DNA of 64,000 bases from Thiomicrorhabdus sp033238645 (GCA_033238645.1 BQXR01000003.1:62001-126000), one strand, 5' to 3'; shown: positions 16,501 through 26,030, numbered from the stretch's first letter. The notes: a model not told the origin generated them from the letters alone. Numbers and translations: made by a program.

Positions 16501-18429
16501 GTGCTATCACTTCAAAACCTATCGGTTCGTGCCGGTACTAAGCCACTTTTTGATGGCGTCTCTCTTAATGTTCACCCAGGTCAAAAGATTGGTCTGATTG
16601 GCCAGAACGGGGCTGGCAAGACAACGCTGTTTAAAGCTATATTGGGCGAGGCGAACATTGATGCCGGTAATCTCGCAATTCCTTCAAACTGGTTAATCGG
16701 AAGTGTTGAGCAAGAGGTTCGAGAGCTAAATACCAATGCATTAGAGTATGTTTGTTTTGGTGATACTAAATATGCCGAAGCACAAAAACTGATCAGCAGA
16801 GCTGAACAATCCAATCATCAGGATGATTTAGTACATGCCTACGATATGCTAGACAAAATTGAAGGGTTTGCTGTTCCAAACAGGGCCAGTCAGTTACTTT
16901 ATGGCTTGGGCTTTGAAGCACTTGATTTTGAAAAACCCATGTCAGAATTTTCTGGTGGTTGGCAGGTTCGATTAAAATTGGGCCGTGCTCTGATGCAACG
17001 TTCAGATCTACTGCTACTCGATGAGCCAACCAACCACCTTGATATAGAAGCGGTTGCTTGGTTAATTCAGTGGTTAAAATCCTATCAAGGTGCCGTTATG
17101 ATTATCTCTCACGATAGAGATTTTTTAGATCAAGTGGTACAAGGTATTGCCCATATTCATAATCAAAAAATTGCTTTTTATTCAGGTAATTTTGCATCTT
17201 TCGAGCGTCAGCGTAATGAACAGTTGATGCAGCAGCAATCTTTGCATGATAAACAAAAGCAACAGATGCAGCACCTCAAGAGTTTTATTGAACGTTTTAA
17301 AGCCAAAGCCAGTAAAGCAAAACAAGCACAAAGTCGTGTTAAAGCGTTAGAGCGTATGGAAGAGGTAGCCGCTGTACAGGCAACAAATCCTTTTACCTTT
17401 CAGTTTTCACCACCACAACATCAGCCTGACCCGATGCTGGCAATGAAATCTGTTGATTTTTCTTATGGTGAAACAACGATCCTCAAAGCGGTCGATCTTG
17501 TATTGCGTGGCGGGGATCGTATCGGTTTGGTTGGCGTTAATGGATCTGGTAAATCAACCCTGATTAAATTGCTTGTTGGAGATCTTAAGCCTGATAGTGG
17601 ATTAGTTCAGACCAGTAAAGGGGTTAAGTTTGGTTACTTTGCTCAGCACCAGCTGGAATCCCTTATCTATGAGAAGAGCCCTTTGCAACATATTTTAATG
17701 TTGCCTGATGCCCCAACGGATCAAGAGGCTAGAAATTTCTTAGGGAGTTTTGGTTTCTCTAACGAGCAGTGTTTGGATTCGATCGTCCATTTTTCTGGTG
17801 GTGAAAAAGCCCGTTTGGCCTTGGCAATTATCGTCTATCAAAAGCCAAATCTGATTATTCTAGATGAGCCAACTAACCATTTGGATATGGATACACGCGA
17901 TGCATTAGATATGGCGCTGCAAGATTTTGATGGTGCGCTGATTATTGTGACCCATGACAAGCACATGTTGGCAAGCATTGCTGACCAGTACTGGTGGGTT
18001 CACAAAGGCGAAGTTTCTCATTTTATGGGGGATTTAGATGAATACCTGCAAGCACGCCTTAAAAAGCTTAAGCAAAAAGATGCCGAAGATAAACTGAGCA
18101 GGGGGGGGCAAGCCCCTTCTAAAAAAGATCAACGTAAAGCGAATGCGCACCAGCGTAAACAGATTGATGCACAATTAAAACCCATCACTCAGAAAATCAA
18201 AAAGCTAGAGAAAGAGCTTGATAAATTACAAGCCCAGCAGGCTGAATATCATGCAATGATGGAAGACAATACGCTTTATGAGGCTGCCAATAAAGCTAAA
18301 CTAGCTGACTGTATTAAGGGGCAGGGGATCTGTGATCAAGCGCTCGAAAGCTGTGAAATGGAGTGGTTAGAGCGACAAGAGCAGTATGAAGAGGAGAAGA
18401 AGCGGGTAGAAGAGGTGTTACTGAAGTAG
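16501..18429 (+). CDS. yheS: ABC-F ATPase YheS
   Basis: A 642-residue soluble protein with two ABC ATPase domains joined by a linker rich in Gln, Lys and Arg, followed by a charged C-terminal coiled coil. ABC-F proteins bind the ribosomal E site. Walker A motifs are GQNGAGKTT (near residue 37) and GVNGSGKST (near residue 347); signatures are FSGGWQVRL and FSGGEKARL; both Walker B motifs read LDEPTNHLD. The length, the FTFQFSPP-type linker end and the GYFAQHQLE segment fit YheS better than Uup, EttA or Ybit. The start is GTG at 16501, 12 bp after lolD. A run of eight G (18101-18108) lies in the C-terminal domain and encodes part of LSRGGQ. Confidence 0.9.
   Translation: MLSLQNLSVRAGTKPLFDGVSLNVHPGQKIGLIGQNGAGKTTLFKAILGEANIDAGNLAIPSNWLIGSVEQEVRELNTNALEYVCFGDTKYAEAQKLISRAEQSNHQDDLVHAYDMLDKIEGFAVPNRASQLLYGLGFEALDFEKPMSEFSGGWQVRLKLGRALMQRSDLLLLDEPTNHLDIEAVAWLIQWLKSYQGAVMIISHDRDFLDQVVQGIAHIHNQKIAFYSGNFASFERQRNEQLMQQQSLHDKQKQQMQHLKSFIERFKAKASKAKQAQSRVKALERMEEVAAVQATNPFTFQFSPPQHQPDPMLAMKSVDFSYGETTILKAVDLVLRGGDRIGLVGVNGSGKSTLIKLLVGDLKPDSGLVQTSKGVKFGYFAQHQLESLIYEKSPLQHILMLPDAPTDQEARNFLGSFGFSNEQCLDSIVHFSGGEKARLALAIIVYQKPNLIILDEPTNHLDMDTRDALDMALQDFDGALIIVTHDKHMLASIADQYWWVHKGEVSHFMGDLDEYLQARLKKLKQKDAEDKLSRGGQAPSKKDQRKANAHQRKQIDAQLKPITQKIKKLEKELDKLQAQQAEYHAMMEDNTLYEAANKAKLADCIKGQGICDQALESCEMEWLERQEQYEEEKKRVEEVLLK
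18095..18108 (+). repeat. TGAGCA plus eight G, inside yheS
   Basis: One copy of the dispersed motif. Here it is read in a different frame (Leu-Ser-Arg-Gly-Gly) from most other genic copies. Confidence 0.8.
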
Positions 18430-18467
18430 TCAGTTGCCCTTTATTTAACCAAAGACATTCACAAACT

Positions 18468-18507
18468 AAAAGGCCTAACTATTCATGAATAGTTAGGCCT
18501 TTTTTTA
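18468..18507. terminator. Bidirectional terminator after yheS
   Basis: AAAAGGCCTAACTATTC and GAATAGTTAGGCCTTTT form a 17-bp perfect stem with a short AT loop, followed by more T. It separates the convergent yheS and the small DUF2892-like gene. Confidence 0.93.
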
Positions 18508-18525
18508 TGATGGAACTTTTAGCAA

Positions 18526-18729
18526 CTATTTATAGTGTGGTCCGTGCTTAAAGCCCAGCTTTCTTAGGATTTTAACAAGAGGACAGAATCCTGTTAAACC
18601 AGCAAAGAACAAGTTAGCCCCTACAAAACCAGTTAAATAGATCCACTCAGGTGCATGATAAGCACTCAAAACTGAAGAGAGTAAAACCATGGCTCCTGCC
18701 ACTAATAGTAAAATTTTTTCAATTGTCAT
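18526..18729 (-). CDS. DUF2892/YgaP-like small membrane protein
   Basis: A 67-residue protein with two hydrophobic segments (ILLLVAGAMVLLSSVLSAY near residues 6-24 and WIYLTGFVGANLFFAGLTGF near residues 29-48) followed by CPLVKILRKLGFKHG. The pattern of two helices, then GFCPLVKILRKLG, is that of the inner-membrane domain found alone or fused to rhodanese in YgaP. Such proteins are frequent in sulfur-oxidising bacteria, but the role is not established. The gene is single, with its own upstream region. Confidence 0.75.
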   Translation of the reverse strand: MTIEKILLLVAGAMVLLSSVLSAYHAPEWIYLTGFVGANLFFAGLTGFCPLVKILRKLGFKHGPHYK

Positions 18730-18960
18730 CGTTCAAATCCTTAGGCTTTGGCCGTATCCACTGCCTAAGAAAGAATCTCCTATACAGTTTCTACGAATTA
18801 TCAATGGACTGATTCTAGCACTATTTATTTAAATTTAAGTTTCTAAACATAAGAAAACCGTGATTTATAGATGTTTTTAGCTATATTTAACGGGTTTTTC
18901 ACGCTTTTTCTTTATATTTACATTTGAAATAAGTATAATTTTGAACTCTAATTTTTAGTT

Positions 18961-18981
18961 AACCTAGACTGAACCTAGACT
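18961..18981. repeat. Direct repeat upstream of tig
   Basis: AACCTAGACT occurs at 18961-18970 and 18972-18981 with an 11-bp period, about 50 bp before the trigger-factor start. One helical turn between copies would suit a DNA-binding protein. The rest of the 18730-19027 stretch is AT-rich with nothing else recognisable. Confidence 0.4.
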
Positions 18982-19027
18982 ATATTGACTAATATACCGA
19001 ATTTAAAATGAACTTTGAGATTTAAAA

Positions 19028-20338
19028 ATGCAAGTAACTGTAGAAAAACCAGAGCAAGGTCTTGAGCACAAGATGACTGTCACTTTCCCATCAGGTGATC
19101 TAAATTCAAACGTTGAGAAGCGTTTAAACGAGATTCGTCGTACTGTAAAAATGGATGGTTTTCGTCCAGGTAAAGTACCATTGAAAGTGGTTAAAGAACG
19201 TCACGGTGCTCAAGTTAAGCAAGAAGTGATGGGTGAAGCACTGCAGAAAGCATTTTATGATGCTGTTGAAAAAGAGTCTTTAAACGTTGCCGGATACCCA
19301 ATGTTTGATGATCTTAAAGATGCTGATGGTGAAATTACTTTCACAGCACGTTTTGAAGTTTATCCAGAAATCGAACTTCCTGAGTTTGGTGGAATCAATG
19401 TAGAAACTATTAAGTCTGAAGTTGAAGATGCTGATGTTGATAAGATGATCAACCGTCTACGTGAGCAGAAGATGGCTTGGAAGCCTTGTGGTCCAGCTAA
19501 GAAAGCTAAAAAGGGTGAGCAAGTTATTATCGATTTCGTTGGTAGAAAAGATGGTGAGTTGTTTGAGGGTGGTTCCGCTGAAAATGCACCTCTAGAGCTT
19601 GGTTCTGGACGAATGATCCCTGGTTTTGAAGATGGCATCATAGGTATGAAGAAGAAAGAAGAGAAGACAATTGAAGTCACTTTTCCTGAAGACTACCACT
19701 CAGAAGACCTTAAAGGTCAAGCTGTGACTTTTGACATCACTGTTCACTCAGTAATGACTAAAGCACTTCCTGAAATTGATGAAGAGTTTGTTAAGTCATT
19801 TGGTATAGAAGCTGGTACTGAAGAAGCACTTAATACAGAGATCAAGTCAAGTATGGTTAGCGAGCTTTCACGTGCTGTTGAGAGTCAGAATCGTTCTTCA
19901 GTATTAGACTCACTACAGCAAGCAGTTGATGTTCAAATGCCTAAGTCATTGGTTGAGAAAGAAGTTAAGAACCTAATGGATCGCGCTGTTCAAAATATGC
20001 AGCAGCAAGGAATGAATCCTGCTGATGTAAATATTGAAGCGAGCCACTTTGAAGAAGAAGCACAGAAGCGTGTTAAGTTAGGATTGGTTCTTGGTGATAT
20101 CATCAAAGAAAATAATATCGAAGCTTCTGATGAAGATGTTAATACTTATATCTCAGAACAAGCATCTTCTTATGAAGATCCTACTGAAGTGATTGAGTGG
20201 TACAACCAAAACGTAAGTGCTAAGAACGAAATTCGTTCAATCTTAATTGAAGGGAAGGTTGCTGCTAAGATTTTATCTGAAGCAAATGTGACTGAAGTGA
20301 ATAAGTCTTTTGATGAAGTTGTTAATCCAGCGGCTTAA
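19028..20338 (+). CDS. tig: Trigger factor
   Basis: A ribosome-associated chaperone and peptidyl-prolyl isomerase of 436 residues, the usual length. The N-terminal ribosome-binding signature GFRPGKVPLKVV lies near residue 43. The FKBP-like domain covers about residues 150-245 (KKGEQVIIDFVGRKDGELFEGG, MIPGFEDGIIGMKKKEEKTI). The remainder is the helical chaperone domain. Position directly before clpP-clpX-lon is the classical arrangement. The start has AGATTTAAAA upstream, only a weak Shine-Dalgarno. Confidence 0.96.
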   Translation: MQVTVEKPEQGLEHKMTVTFPSGDLNSNVEKRLNEIRRTVKMDGFRPGKVPLKVVKERHGAQVKQEVMGEALQKAFYDAVEKESLNVAGYPMFDDLKDADGEITFTARFEVYPEIELPEFGGINVETIKSEVEDADVDKMINRLREQKMAWKPCGPAKKAKKGEQVIIDFVGRKDGELFEGGSAENAPLELGSGRMIPGFEDGIIGMKKKEEKTIEVTFPEDYHSEDLKGQAVTFDITVHSVMTKALPEIDEEFVKSFGIEAGTEEALNTEIKSSMVSELSRAVESQNRSSVLDSLQQAVDVQMPKSLVEKEVKNLMDRAVQNMQQQGMNPADVNIEASHFEEEAQKRVKLGLVLGDIIKENNIEASDEDVNTYISEQASSYEDPTEVIEWYNQNVSAKNEIRSILIEGKVAAKILSEANVTEVNKSFDEVVNPAA

Positions 20339-20376
20339 TTCGCTCTAATTTAGCTTAAATTAGCGATAGAACGAAT

Positions 20377-20433
20377 AAAAACTTAATTCTGGCGATAAAT
20401 ATGCAATTTGTCGCTGGGGTTAAGTTTTTTTTT
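20377..20433 (+). terminator. Terminator after tig
   Basis: AAACTTAATTCTGGCGA pairs with TCGCTGGGGTTAAGTTT (a few mismatches) around an AT-rich loop, followed by nine T. clpP therefore probably has its own promoter as well. Confidence 0.8.
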
Positions 20434-20498
20434 GCCTAATAAAAAGCTAAGATACACCTTAAATGCAAATAGCCTTCACATAGGATGAAATACAGAAT

Positions 20499-21098
20499 AT
20501 GGATAATATGATTCACAATGCTTTAGTACCAATGGTCATTGAACAAACTAGCCGTGGTGAGCGTTCTTATGATATCTACTCAAGACTATTAAAAGAACGC
20601 GTCATTTTCTTAGTGGGTCCAGTTGAAGACCATATGGCAAACCTTATTGTCGCCCAGATGTTATTTCTAGAATCTGAAAACCCAGACAAAGATATCCATT
20701 TATATATTAACTCTCCTGGTGGGAGTGTCACTGCTGGTATGGCGATCTATGACACGATGCGTTTTATCAAACCTAATGTTAGTACCATGTGTATCGGTCA
20801 AGCCGCAAGTATGGGGTCTTTCCTACTTTCTGCGGGTGAAAAAGGTAAACGTTTTGCTCTACCGAACTCAAGAGTCATGATTCACCAGCCTTTAGGTGGT
20901 TTCCAAGGTCAAGCAAGTGATATTCAAATTCACGCGCAAGAGATTATGCAGATTAAGGGACGCCTTAATAAAGCGTTAGCTGATCACACGGGTCAGACGT
21001 TAAAAACAATTGAAAAAGATACTGATCGTGATAACTTTATGAGTGCGCAGGATGCTTGTGATTATGGTTTGATTGATAAAGTATTAAAGAGCCGATAG
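20499..21098 (+). CDS. clpP: ATP-dependent Clp protease proteolytic subunit
   Basis: A 199-residue serine protease that forms the ClpXP chamber. The catalytic triad is visible: Ser in GQAASMGSFLL near residue 101, His in SRVMIHQPLGG near residue 126, and Asp in TDRDNFMSA near residue 175. It lies 11 bp before clpX. Confidence 0.97.
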   Translation: MDNMIHNALVPMVIEQTSRGERSYDIYSRLLKERVIFLVGPVEDHMANLIVAQMLFLESENPDKDIHLYINSPGGSVTAGMAIYDTMRFIKPNVSTMCIGQAASMGSFLLSAGEKGKRFALPNSRVMIHQPLGGFQGQASDIQIHAQEIMQIKGRLNKALADHTGQTLKTIEKDTDRDNFMSAQDACDYGLIDKVLKSR

Positions 21099-21109
21099 AG
21101 GGACGCGAT

Positions 21110-22366
21110 ATGAGTGATGATGAAAATTTAGACTGTTCATTTTGCGGTAAAACCCAAGATGAAGTCAGGAAATTAATAGCAGGACCATCTGTCTATATTT
21201 GTGATGAGTGTGTTGAGCTCTGCAATGATATTTTACGTGAAGAGTTCGGTGATAGTGAGGTTAGTCAGTTCGAGCTTGAAAACCTACCGACACCGCATGA
21301 AATCAGTGAGATCTTGGGTGATTATGTCATTGGACAAGAACAGCCCAAGAAAGTGTTGGCTGTTGCGGTATATAACCACTACAAGCGCCTACAGAATTCA
21401 CATATGAAAGATGATGTTGAGCTGACTAAGAGTAATATTTTACTGATTGGACCAACGGGTTCTGGTAAAACACTTTTAGCCCAAACTCTAGCACGTCTCT
21501 TGGATGTACCATTTGCGATTGCTGATGCAACAACATTAACCGAAGCAGGTTATGTTGGTGAAGATGTGGAGAGTATTGTATTGAAGCTGCTACAGCGTTG
21601 CGATAATGACCCTGAAAAAGCCGAGCGCGGTATTATCTATATTGATGAGATTGATAAGATCACTCGTAAGTCAGAGAACCCTTCGATTACACGTGATGTG
21701 TCAGGTGAAGGTGTACAGCAAGCACTGTTGAAGCTGATTGAAGGTACTATGGCTTCAGTACCACCACAAGGTGGTCGTAAGCACCCTAATCAGGATATGA
21801 TTCAGGTAGATACGTCTAAGATCTTGTTTATTGTGGGTGGTGCCTTTGAAGGATTAGATAAGATTATTGATCAGCGTACTGAGACAAATATTGGTATAGG
21901 TTTCTCTGCTGAAGTTAAGAGTGAAGAAAATAAGCTGACAATAACGGAAAAACTGAAGAAGATCGAACCAGAAGATTTGATTAAGTTTGGTCTTATTCCT
22001 GAGTTTGTTGGTCGTCTACCGATGATCGCCTCTTTAGAAGAACTTGATGAATCTGCTTTGATTCAAATTTTGACTAAACCAAAGAATGCTTTGGTTAAGC
22101 AGTTCCAAAAAATGTTTGAACTAGAAGGTGCTAAACTTGAGTTTAGAAAAGATGCATTGTCTGAGATAGCTCAGCTTGCGATTAAACGTAAAACAGGTGC
22201 GCGTGGATTACGTTCAATTTTGGAGCAGTTATTGCTAGACACGATGTATGACCTACCAAGCTTAAAAAACATTGAGAAAGTTGTTATTAATAAAGCGGTG
22301 ATTCAGGGGAAGAAGCCCCCTATGTTAGTCATTCAGGAAGAGCCAAAAAAAGCTTTAAGTGAATAA
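21110..22366 (+). CDS. clpX: Clp protease ATPase subunit ClpX
   Basis: A 418-residue AAA+ unfoldase. The N-terminal zinc-binding domain has four cysteines (CSFCGK near residue 9, CDECVELC near residue 33). Walker A GPTGSGKT is near residue 118, Walker B IIYIDEIDK near residue 179, and the pore loop GYVGEDVES between them. The start follows GAGGGACGCG. Co-transcribed with clpP; a terminator follows. Confidence 0.97.
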   Translation: MSDDENLDCSFCGKTQDEVRKLIAGPSVYICDECVELCNDILREEFGDSEVSQFELENLPTPHEISEILGDYVIGQEQPKKVLAVAVYNHYKRLQNSHMKDDVELTKSNILLIGPTGSGKTLLAQTLARLLDVPFAIADATTLTEAGYVGEDVESIVLKLLQRCDNDPEKAERGIIYIDEIDKITRKSENPSITRDVSGEGVQQALLKLIEGTMASVPPQGGRKHPNQDMIQVDTSKILFIVGGAFEGLDKIIDQRTETNIGIGFSAEVKSEENKLTITEKLKKIEPEDLIKFGLIPEFVGRLPMIASLEELDESALIQILTKPKNALVKQFQKMFELEGAKLEFRKDALSEIAQLAIKRKTGARGLRSILEQLLLDTMYDLPSLKNIEKVVINKAVIQGKKPPMLVIQEEPKKALSE

Positions 22367-22408
22367 TTTGGTTTAAAAAATTCTATATTCGTACGCGATA
22401 TATTGTTT

Positions 22409-22434
22409 TAAACCCAGCTTGTCTGGGTTTTTTT
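22409..22434 (+). terminator. Terminator after clpX
   Basis: AAACCCAG and CTGGGTTT form an eight-bp stem around CTTGT, followed by further T (ending near 22434). Confidence 0.9.
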
Positions 22435-22483
22435 AAAGGCAATATTTGCCAATAGTGCTATTAAATAGCCCATAGAGGATTAA

Positions 22484-24901
22484 ATGGATATTGATCAAGT
22501 CAGTATGAAAATGAATGTATTGGTACTTCCATTAAGAGATGTTGTCGTCTTTCCTGGAAATGTAATGCCTCTGTTTGTCGGGCGAGAAAAATCGATTCAA
22601 GCACTTAATGAAGCGATGAGTGGCGATAAACAGATATTTTTAGTCGCACAAAAAAGTGCAGAGCTAGATGTACCCTCTTTAGAAGACCTCTATACAGTTG
22701 GTACCATGGCCAATATTCTGCAACTGTTAAAGTTGCCTGATGGCACAGTTAAAGTATTAGTCGAAGGAATTCAACGTTTTGAATTAACTAGCCTTCATCA
22801 TGAAGAGTCGGTTCTAGTGGGTGATATTCAAGAGCTTTTATCCGTTGAAGAAAGTAGTAGTGATATTCAAGCACTTATACGTACACTACGTACACGCTTC
22901 CAGGTATTTGCTGATCTTAAAAAGAAAATCCCATCAGAAGTTAAAACGACGGTACAGAAAGAGGGGGATCCTGATCGTCTTGTTGACCTTATCTCTGCCA
23001 ACGTCAATCTAGATGTCAGTGACAAGCAGTCACTACTAGAGATTACTTCGACGAGTGCCCGCCTTGAGCGTATGCTTGGTATGGTTGAAGCGGAGCTTGA
23101 ACTATTAGAGTCAGAACAACGTATTACAACACGCGTTAAAAAACAGATGGATAAGACTCAGCGTGAGTATTATCTAAATGAGAAGATTAAAGCAATTCAC
23201 AATGAACTTTCTGATGGTGATGAGGAAGCTGTTAATGAGTTTGATCAGATTGAAGCACGAATTAATGAAGTTGGCTTAAGTGATCAGGCGATGGTGAAAG
23301 CGAAAACAGAGCTTAAGAAATTAAAAATGATGCCTTCGCAGTCTTCTGAAGCGACCGTTGTTAGAAATTATTTAGATTGGCTGCTTGATATTCCGTGGAA
23401 GAAGCGTAGTCGAGTCTCTAAAGACCTTAATAAAAGCCAAGAGTTCTTAGATAAACAGCACTATGGTTTGGACAAGGTTAAAGAGCGCATTATTGAATAT
23501 CTTGCAGTACAACAACGTGTTCGTAAGATGAAAGGGCCAATTCTCTGTCTAGTAGGACCACCAGGGGTCGGAAAAACGTCACTGGCACGCTCTATTGCTG
23601 AAGCAACTAATCGTAAGTATGTGCGTATGTCTTTAGGTGGTGTACGTGATGAAGCCGAGATTCGTGGTCACCGAAAAACCTATATTGGTGCCTTGCCTGG
23701 AAAAATCATCCAGAAAATGCAGTCCGCTGGCACGACAAATCCTCTGTTTCTATTAGATGAAATCGATAAAATGTCGAGTGATATGCGTGGTGACCCTGCT
23801 TCTGCACTACTTGAGGTGTTAGATCCAGAGCAGAACTCAGCCTTCAATGATCACTATTTAGAGGTTGATTATGATCTTTCTGATGTTATGTTCGTGGCAA
23901 CCTCTAACTCAATGGATATTCCTGAAGCACTGCTTGATCGTATGGAGGTGATTAACCTTTCAGGTTACACCGAGCCAGAAAAACTTAATATTGCACAGAA
24001 GCACCTATTACCGCGCGCTGAGAAGGATCATGGCCTTAAGAAGAATGAGTTAGAAATAACTAAAGAGGCTGTTCAGGCGATTATTCAAACCTATACGAGA
24101 GAAGCGGGTGTTCGTCTATTAGCGCGAGAGTTAGCTAAAATTTGCCGTAAGGCGGTTAAAAAATTAGTCACCAGTGAAGTGTCTGGAAATATCACCGTTG
24201 AAGAAGCAGACCTAGAAGATTATCTAGGTGTCGCTCGTCATCGTATCGGCCTGGCTGATGAAGAAAATCGTATTGGTCAAGTCTCAGGGCTTGCGTGGAC
24301 TCGTGTAGGCGGAGATCTACTTAGAATTGAAGCAACAGCAATGCCAGGTAAAGGTAAACTGGATAGCACGGGGCAGTTAGGCAGTGTTATGCAGGAGTCT
24401 GTTCAGACGGCTATGAGCGTCATAAGAACTCGTTCTGCGGCATTGGGTCTAGAACCTAACTTCCACGAAAAGTATGATCTGCACCTTCACTTCCCTGAGG
24501 GCGCTATTAAAAAGGATGGCCCTAGTGCTGGTATTGCTATTTGTACGGCAATCACTTCGGTATTTACCAATACACCTGTGAGAGCAGATGTGGCTATGAC
24601 AGGAGAGATCACTTTAAGAGGTGAGGTTTTACCCATAGGTGGTTTAAAAGAGAAGTTATTAGCTGCTTTACGCGGTGGAATTAAGAGGGTATTAATTCCG
24701 CACGACAATGTAAGAGACCTTGCTGATGTTCCAGAAGAGGTTAAAAGCCAGCTTGATATTCGACCTGTTCAGTGGGTCGATGAAGTGCTGGAATTGGCAC
24801 TGACTGAGCTTCCTAAGTCTCTTGATACAAAGGGTGAAGCGACTGCATTTAAAGAGCCTGAGGCCGAAAAGATAACTGAAAACAAGCTTAATCACCATTA
24901 A
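22484..24901 (+). CDS. lon: ATP-dependent protease Lon
   Basis: An 805-residue AAA+ serine protease. The N-terminal substrate-binding domain starts at LPLRDVVVFPGNVMPLFVGR; Walker A is GPPGVGKTS near residue 357, Walker B FLLDEIDKM near residue 424. The catalytic serine is in KDGPSAGIAI near residue 679 and the catalytic lysine in GGLKEKLLAA near residue 722. ATG 22484 has GAGGATTAA just upstream. It lies between the clpX terminator and the hupB promoter, so it is a single transcription unit. Confidence 0.97.
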   Translation: MDIDQVSMKMNVLVLPLRDVVVFPGNVMPLFVGREKSIQALNEAMSGDKQIFLVAQKSAELDVPSLEDLYTVGTMANILQLLKLPDGTVKVLVEGIQRFELTSLHHEESVLVGDIQELLSVEESSSDIQALIRTLRTRFQVFADLKKKIPSEVKTTVQKEGDPDRLVDLISANVNLDVSDKQSLLEITSTSARLERMLGMVEAELELLESEQRITTRVKKQMDKTQREYYLNEKIKAIHNELSDGDEEAVNEFDQIEARINEVGLSDQAMVKAKTELKKLKMMPSQSSEATVVRNYLDWLLDIPWKKRSRVSKDLNKSQEFLDKQHYGLDKVKERIIEYLAVQQRVRKMKGPILCLVGPPGVGKTSLARSIAEATNRKYVRMSLGGVRDEAEIRGHRKTYIGALPGKIIQKMQSAGTTNPLFLLDEIDKMSSDMRGDPASALLEVLDPEQNSAFNDHYLEVDYDLSDVMFVATSNSMDIPEALLDRMEVINLSGYTEPEKLNIAQKHLLPRAEKDHGLKKNELEITKEAVQAIIQTYTREAGVRLLARELAKICRKAVKKLVTSEVSGNITVEEADLEDYLGVARHRIGLADEENRIGQVSGLAWTRVGGDLLRIEATAMPGKGKLDSTGQLGSVMQESVQTAMSVIRTRSAALGLEPNFHEKYDLHLHFPEGAIKKDGPSAGIAICTAITSVFTNTPVRADVAMTGEITLRGEVLPIGGLKEKLLAALRGGIKRVLIPHDNVRDLADVPEEVKSQLDIRPVQWVDEVLELALTELPKSLDTKGEATAFKEPEAEKITENKLNHH

Positions 24902-24924
24902 TCGGCTTAAAATGTTTTTTTTGC

Positions 24925-24954
24925 TTGACACTATCAAGGGTTGGTTGCTATAAA
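24925..24954 (+). promoter_or_regulatory. Sigma-70 promoter of hupB
   Basis: TTGACA (24925-24930) and TATAAA (24949-24954) with an 18-bp spacer, about 75 bp before the hupB start. The T run at 24915-24922 just upstream may help end lon transcription. Confidence 0.75.
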
Positions 24955-25030
24955 TGCTAGGCCTAAGTGGTGGATATACATGGTTTTAAATGGACAAACA
25001 TTAAATTATTAATACGTTACGGAGTAAATA

Positions 25031-25303
25031 ATGAACAAATCTGAATTAGTAAGCGCAATCGCAGAAACAGCTGGGTTAACTAAAGCTGACGCAGCTAAAG
25101 CATTAGATGCAACAGTATCAGCTATTACTGGTGCTATGAGTAAAGGTGATCCAGTTGCAATTATCGGTTTTGGTACATTTAAAGTTGGTGATCGTGCAGC
25201 ACGTACTGGTCGTAATCCTCAGACAGGTGCAGAGATGCAAATTCCTGCAGCAAAAGTACCTAAGTTCACAGCTGGTAAAGCCCTAAAAGAAGCGGTTAAC
25301 TAA
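25031..25303 (+). CDS. hupB: DNA-binding protein HU-beta
   Basis: A 90-residue histone-like DNA-bending protein. The N-terminus MNKSELVSAIAETAGLTKAD, the arm signature GFGTFKVGDRAARTGRNPQT and the C-terminal IPAAKVPKFTAGKALK are those of HU. ACGGAGTAA is the Shine-Dalgarno. Downstream of lon as in other gammaproteobacteria, where ppiD often follows; here tRNA genes follow instead. Confidence 0.97.
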   Translation: MNKSELVSAIAETAGLTKADAAKALDATVSAITGAMSKGDPVAIIGFGTFKVGDRAARTGRNPQTGAEMQIPAAKVPKFTAGKALKEAVN

Positions 25304-25340
25304 GTCATTTTAGAAATATGAAGTTTCTTCATAAATTTGA

Positions 25341-25368
25341 TTGACAACCTCTCTCAGCTCTCTATAAT
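25341..25368 (+). promoter_or_regulatory. Sigma-70 promoter of the tRNA cluster
   Basis: TTGACA (25341-25346) and TATAAT (25363-25368) with a 16-bp spacer, both perfect matches to consensus. The bases after the -10 (ACGCCAC) are relatively GC-rich, as in stringently controlled stable-RNA promoters. Confidence 0.85.
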
Positions 25369-25434
25369 ACGCCACATCAATTAAGCACACAGACTTTGAT
25401 AAGCCACTTGATCAGCTTACCGAAGGGTTTAATT

Positions 25435-25510
25435 GGGTGATTAGCTCAGTTGGGAGAGCATCGCCCTTACAAGGCGAGGGTCACTGGTTCGAGCCCAGTA
25501 TCACCCACCA
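25435..25510 (+). tRNA. tRNA-Val (TAC), copy 1
   Basis: 76 bases including an encoded CCA end. Acceptor GGGTGAT pairs with ATCACCC; the anticodon loop CTTACAA gives anticodon TAC; the T loop GGTTCGAGC is normal. It differs from copies 2 and 3 by T instead of C in the D loop (CAGTTGGG). Confidence 0.96.
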
Positions 25511-25512
25511 TT

Positions 25513-25589
25513 GGTCCTGTAGCTCAGTTGGTTAGAGCGCCCGCCTGTCACGTGGGAGGCCGAGAGTTCGAGTCTCTTCAGGACCGCCA
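25513..25589 (+). tRNA. tRNA-Asp (GTC), copy 1
   Basis: 77 bases including CCA. Acceptor GGTCCTG pairs with CAGGACC; the anticodon loop CTGTCAC gives anticodon GTC; T loop AGTTCGAGT. Only two bases separate it from tRNA-Val, so both come from one transcript. Confidence 0.96.
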
Positions 25590-25594
25590 TATTT

Positions 25595-25621
25595 AAAAGC
25601 TAGTCTTTGGCTAGCTTTTTT
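25595..25621 (+). terminator. Hairpin with T run after the first tRNA pair
   Basis: AAAAGCTAG and CTAGCTTTTTT form a stem around TCTTTGG. It may stop transcription after the first Val-Asp pair or mark the processing boundary. Confidence 0.7.
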
Positions 25622-25690
25622 ATTGCATGCTTATATAGGTTTGCAGTAAATAACTAGAGTGCAATTTGTGAGACATTCTAGTATTACCCA

Positions 25691-25766
25691 GGGTGATTAG
25701 CTCAGCTGGGAGAGCATCGCCCTTACAAGGCGAGGGTCACTGGTTCGAGCCCAGTATCACCCACCA
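25691..25766 (+). tRNA. tRNA-Val (TAC), copy 2
   Basis: 76 bases including CCA; same structure as copy 1 apart from one D-loop base (CAGCTGGG). Anticodon TAC. Confidence 0.96.
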
Positions 25767-25774
25767 TACAATTT

Positions 25775-25851
25775 GGTCCTGTAGCTCAGTTGGTTAGAGC
25801 GCCCGCCTGTCACGTGGGAGGCCGAGAGTTCGAGTCTCTTCAGGACCGCCA
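25775..25851 (+). tRNA. tRNA-Asp (GTC), copy 2
   Basis: 77 bases including CCA, identical as far as I can see to the other two Asp copies. Anticodon GTC. Confidence 0.96.
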
Positions 25852-25946
25852 CATTTAAAGCTAATCTTGATTAGTTTTATATTGCAGGCTTTTAAAGTCT
25901 GCAATGAAGCTTTAGAGTAAGTTTATAGATACTCTAAAGTTACCCA

Positions 25947-26022
25947 GGGTGATTAGCTCAGCTGGGAGAGCATCGCCCTTACAAGGCGAGGGTCACTGGT
26001 TCGAGCCCAGTATCACCCACCA
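25947..26022 (+). tRNA. tRNA-Val (TAC), copy 3
   Basis: 76 bases including CCA; same as copy 2. The ten bases before it (TTACCCAGGG context) are shared with copy 2, showing that the duplication unit includes the upstream flank. Confidence 0.96.
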
Positions 26023-26030
26023 TACAATTT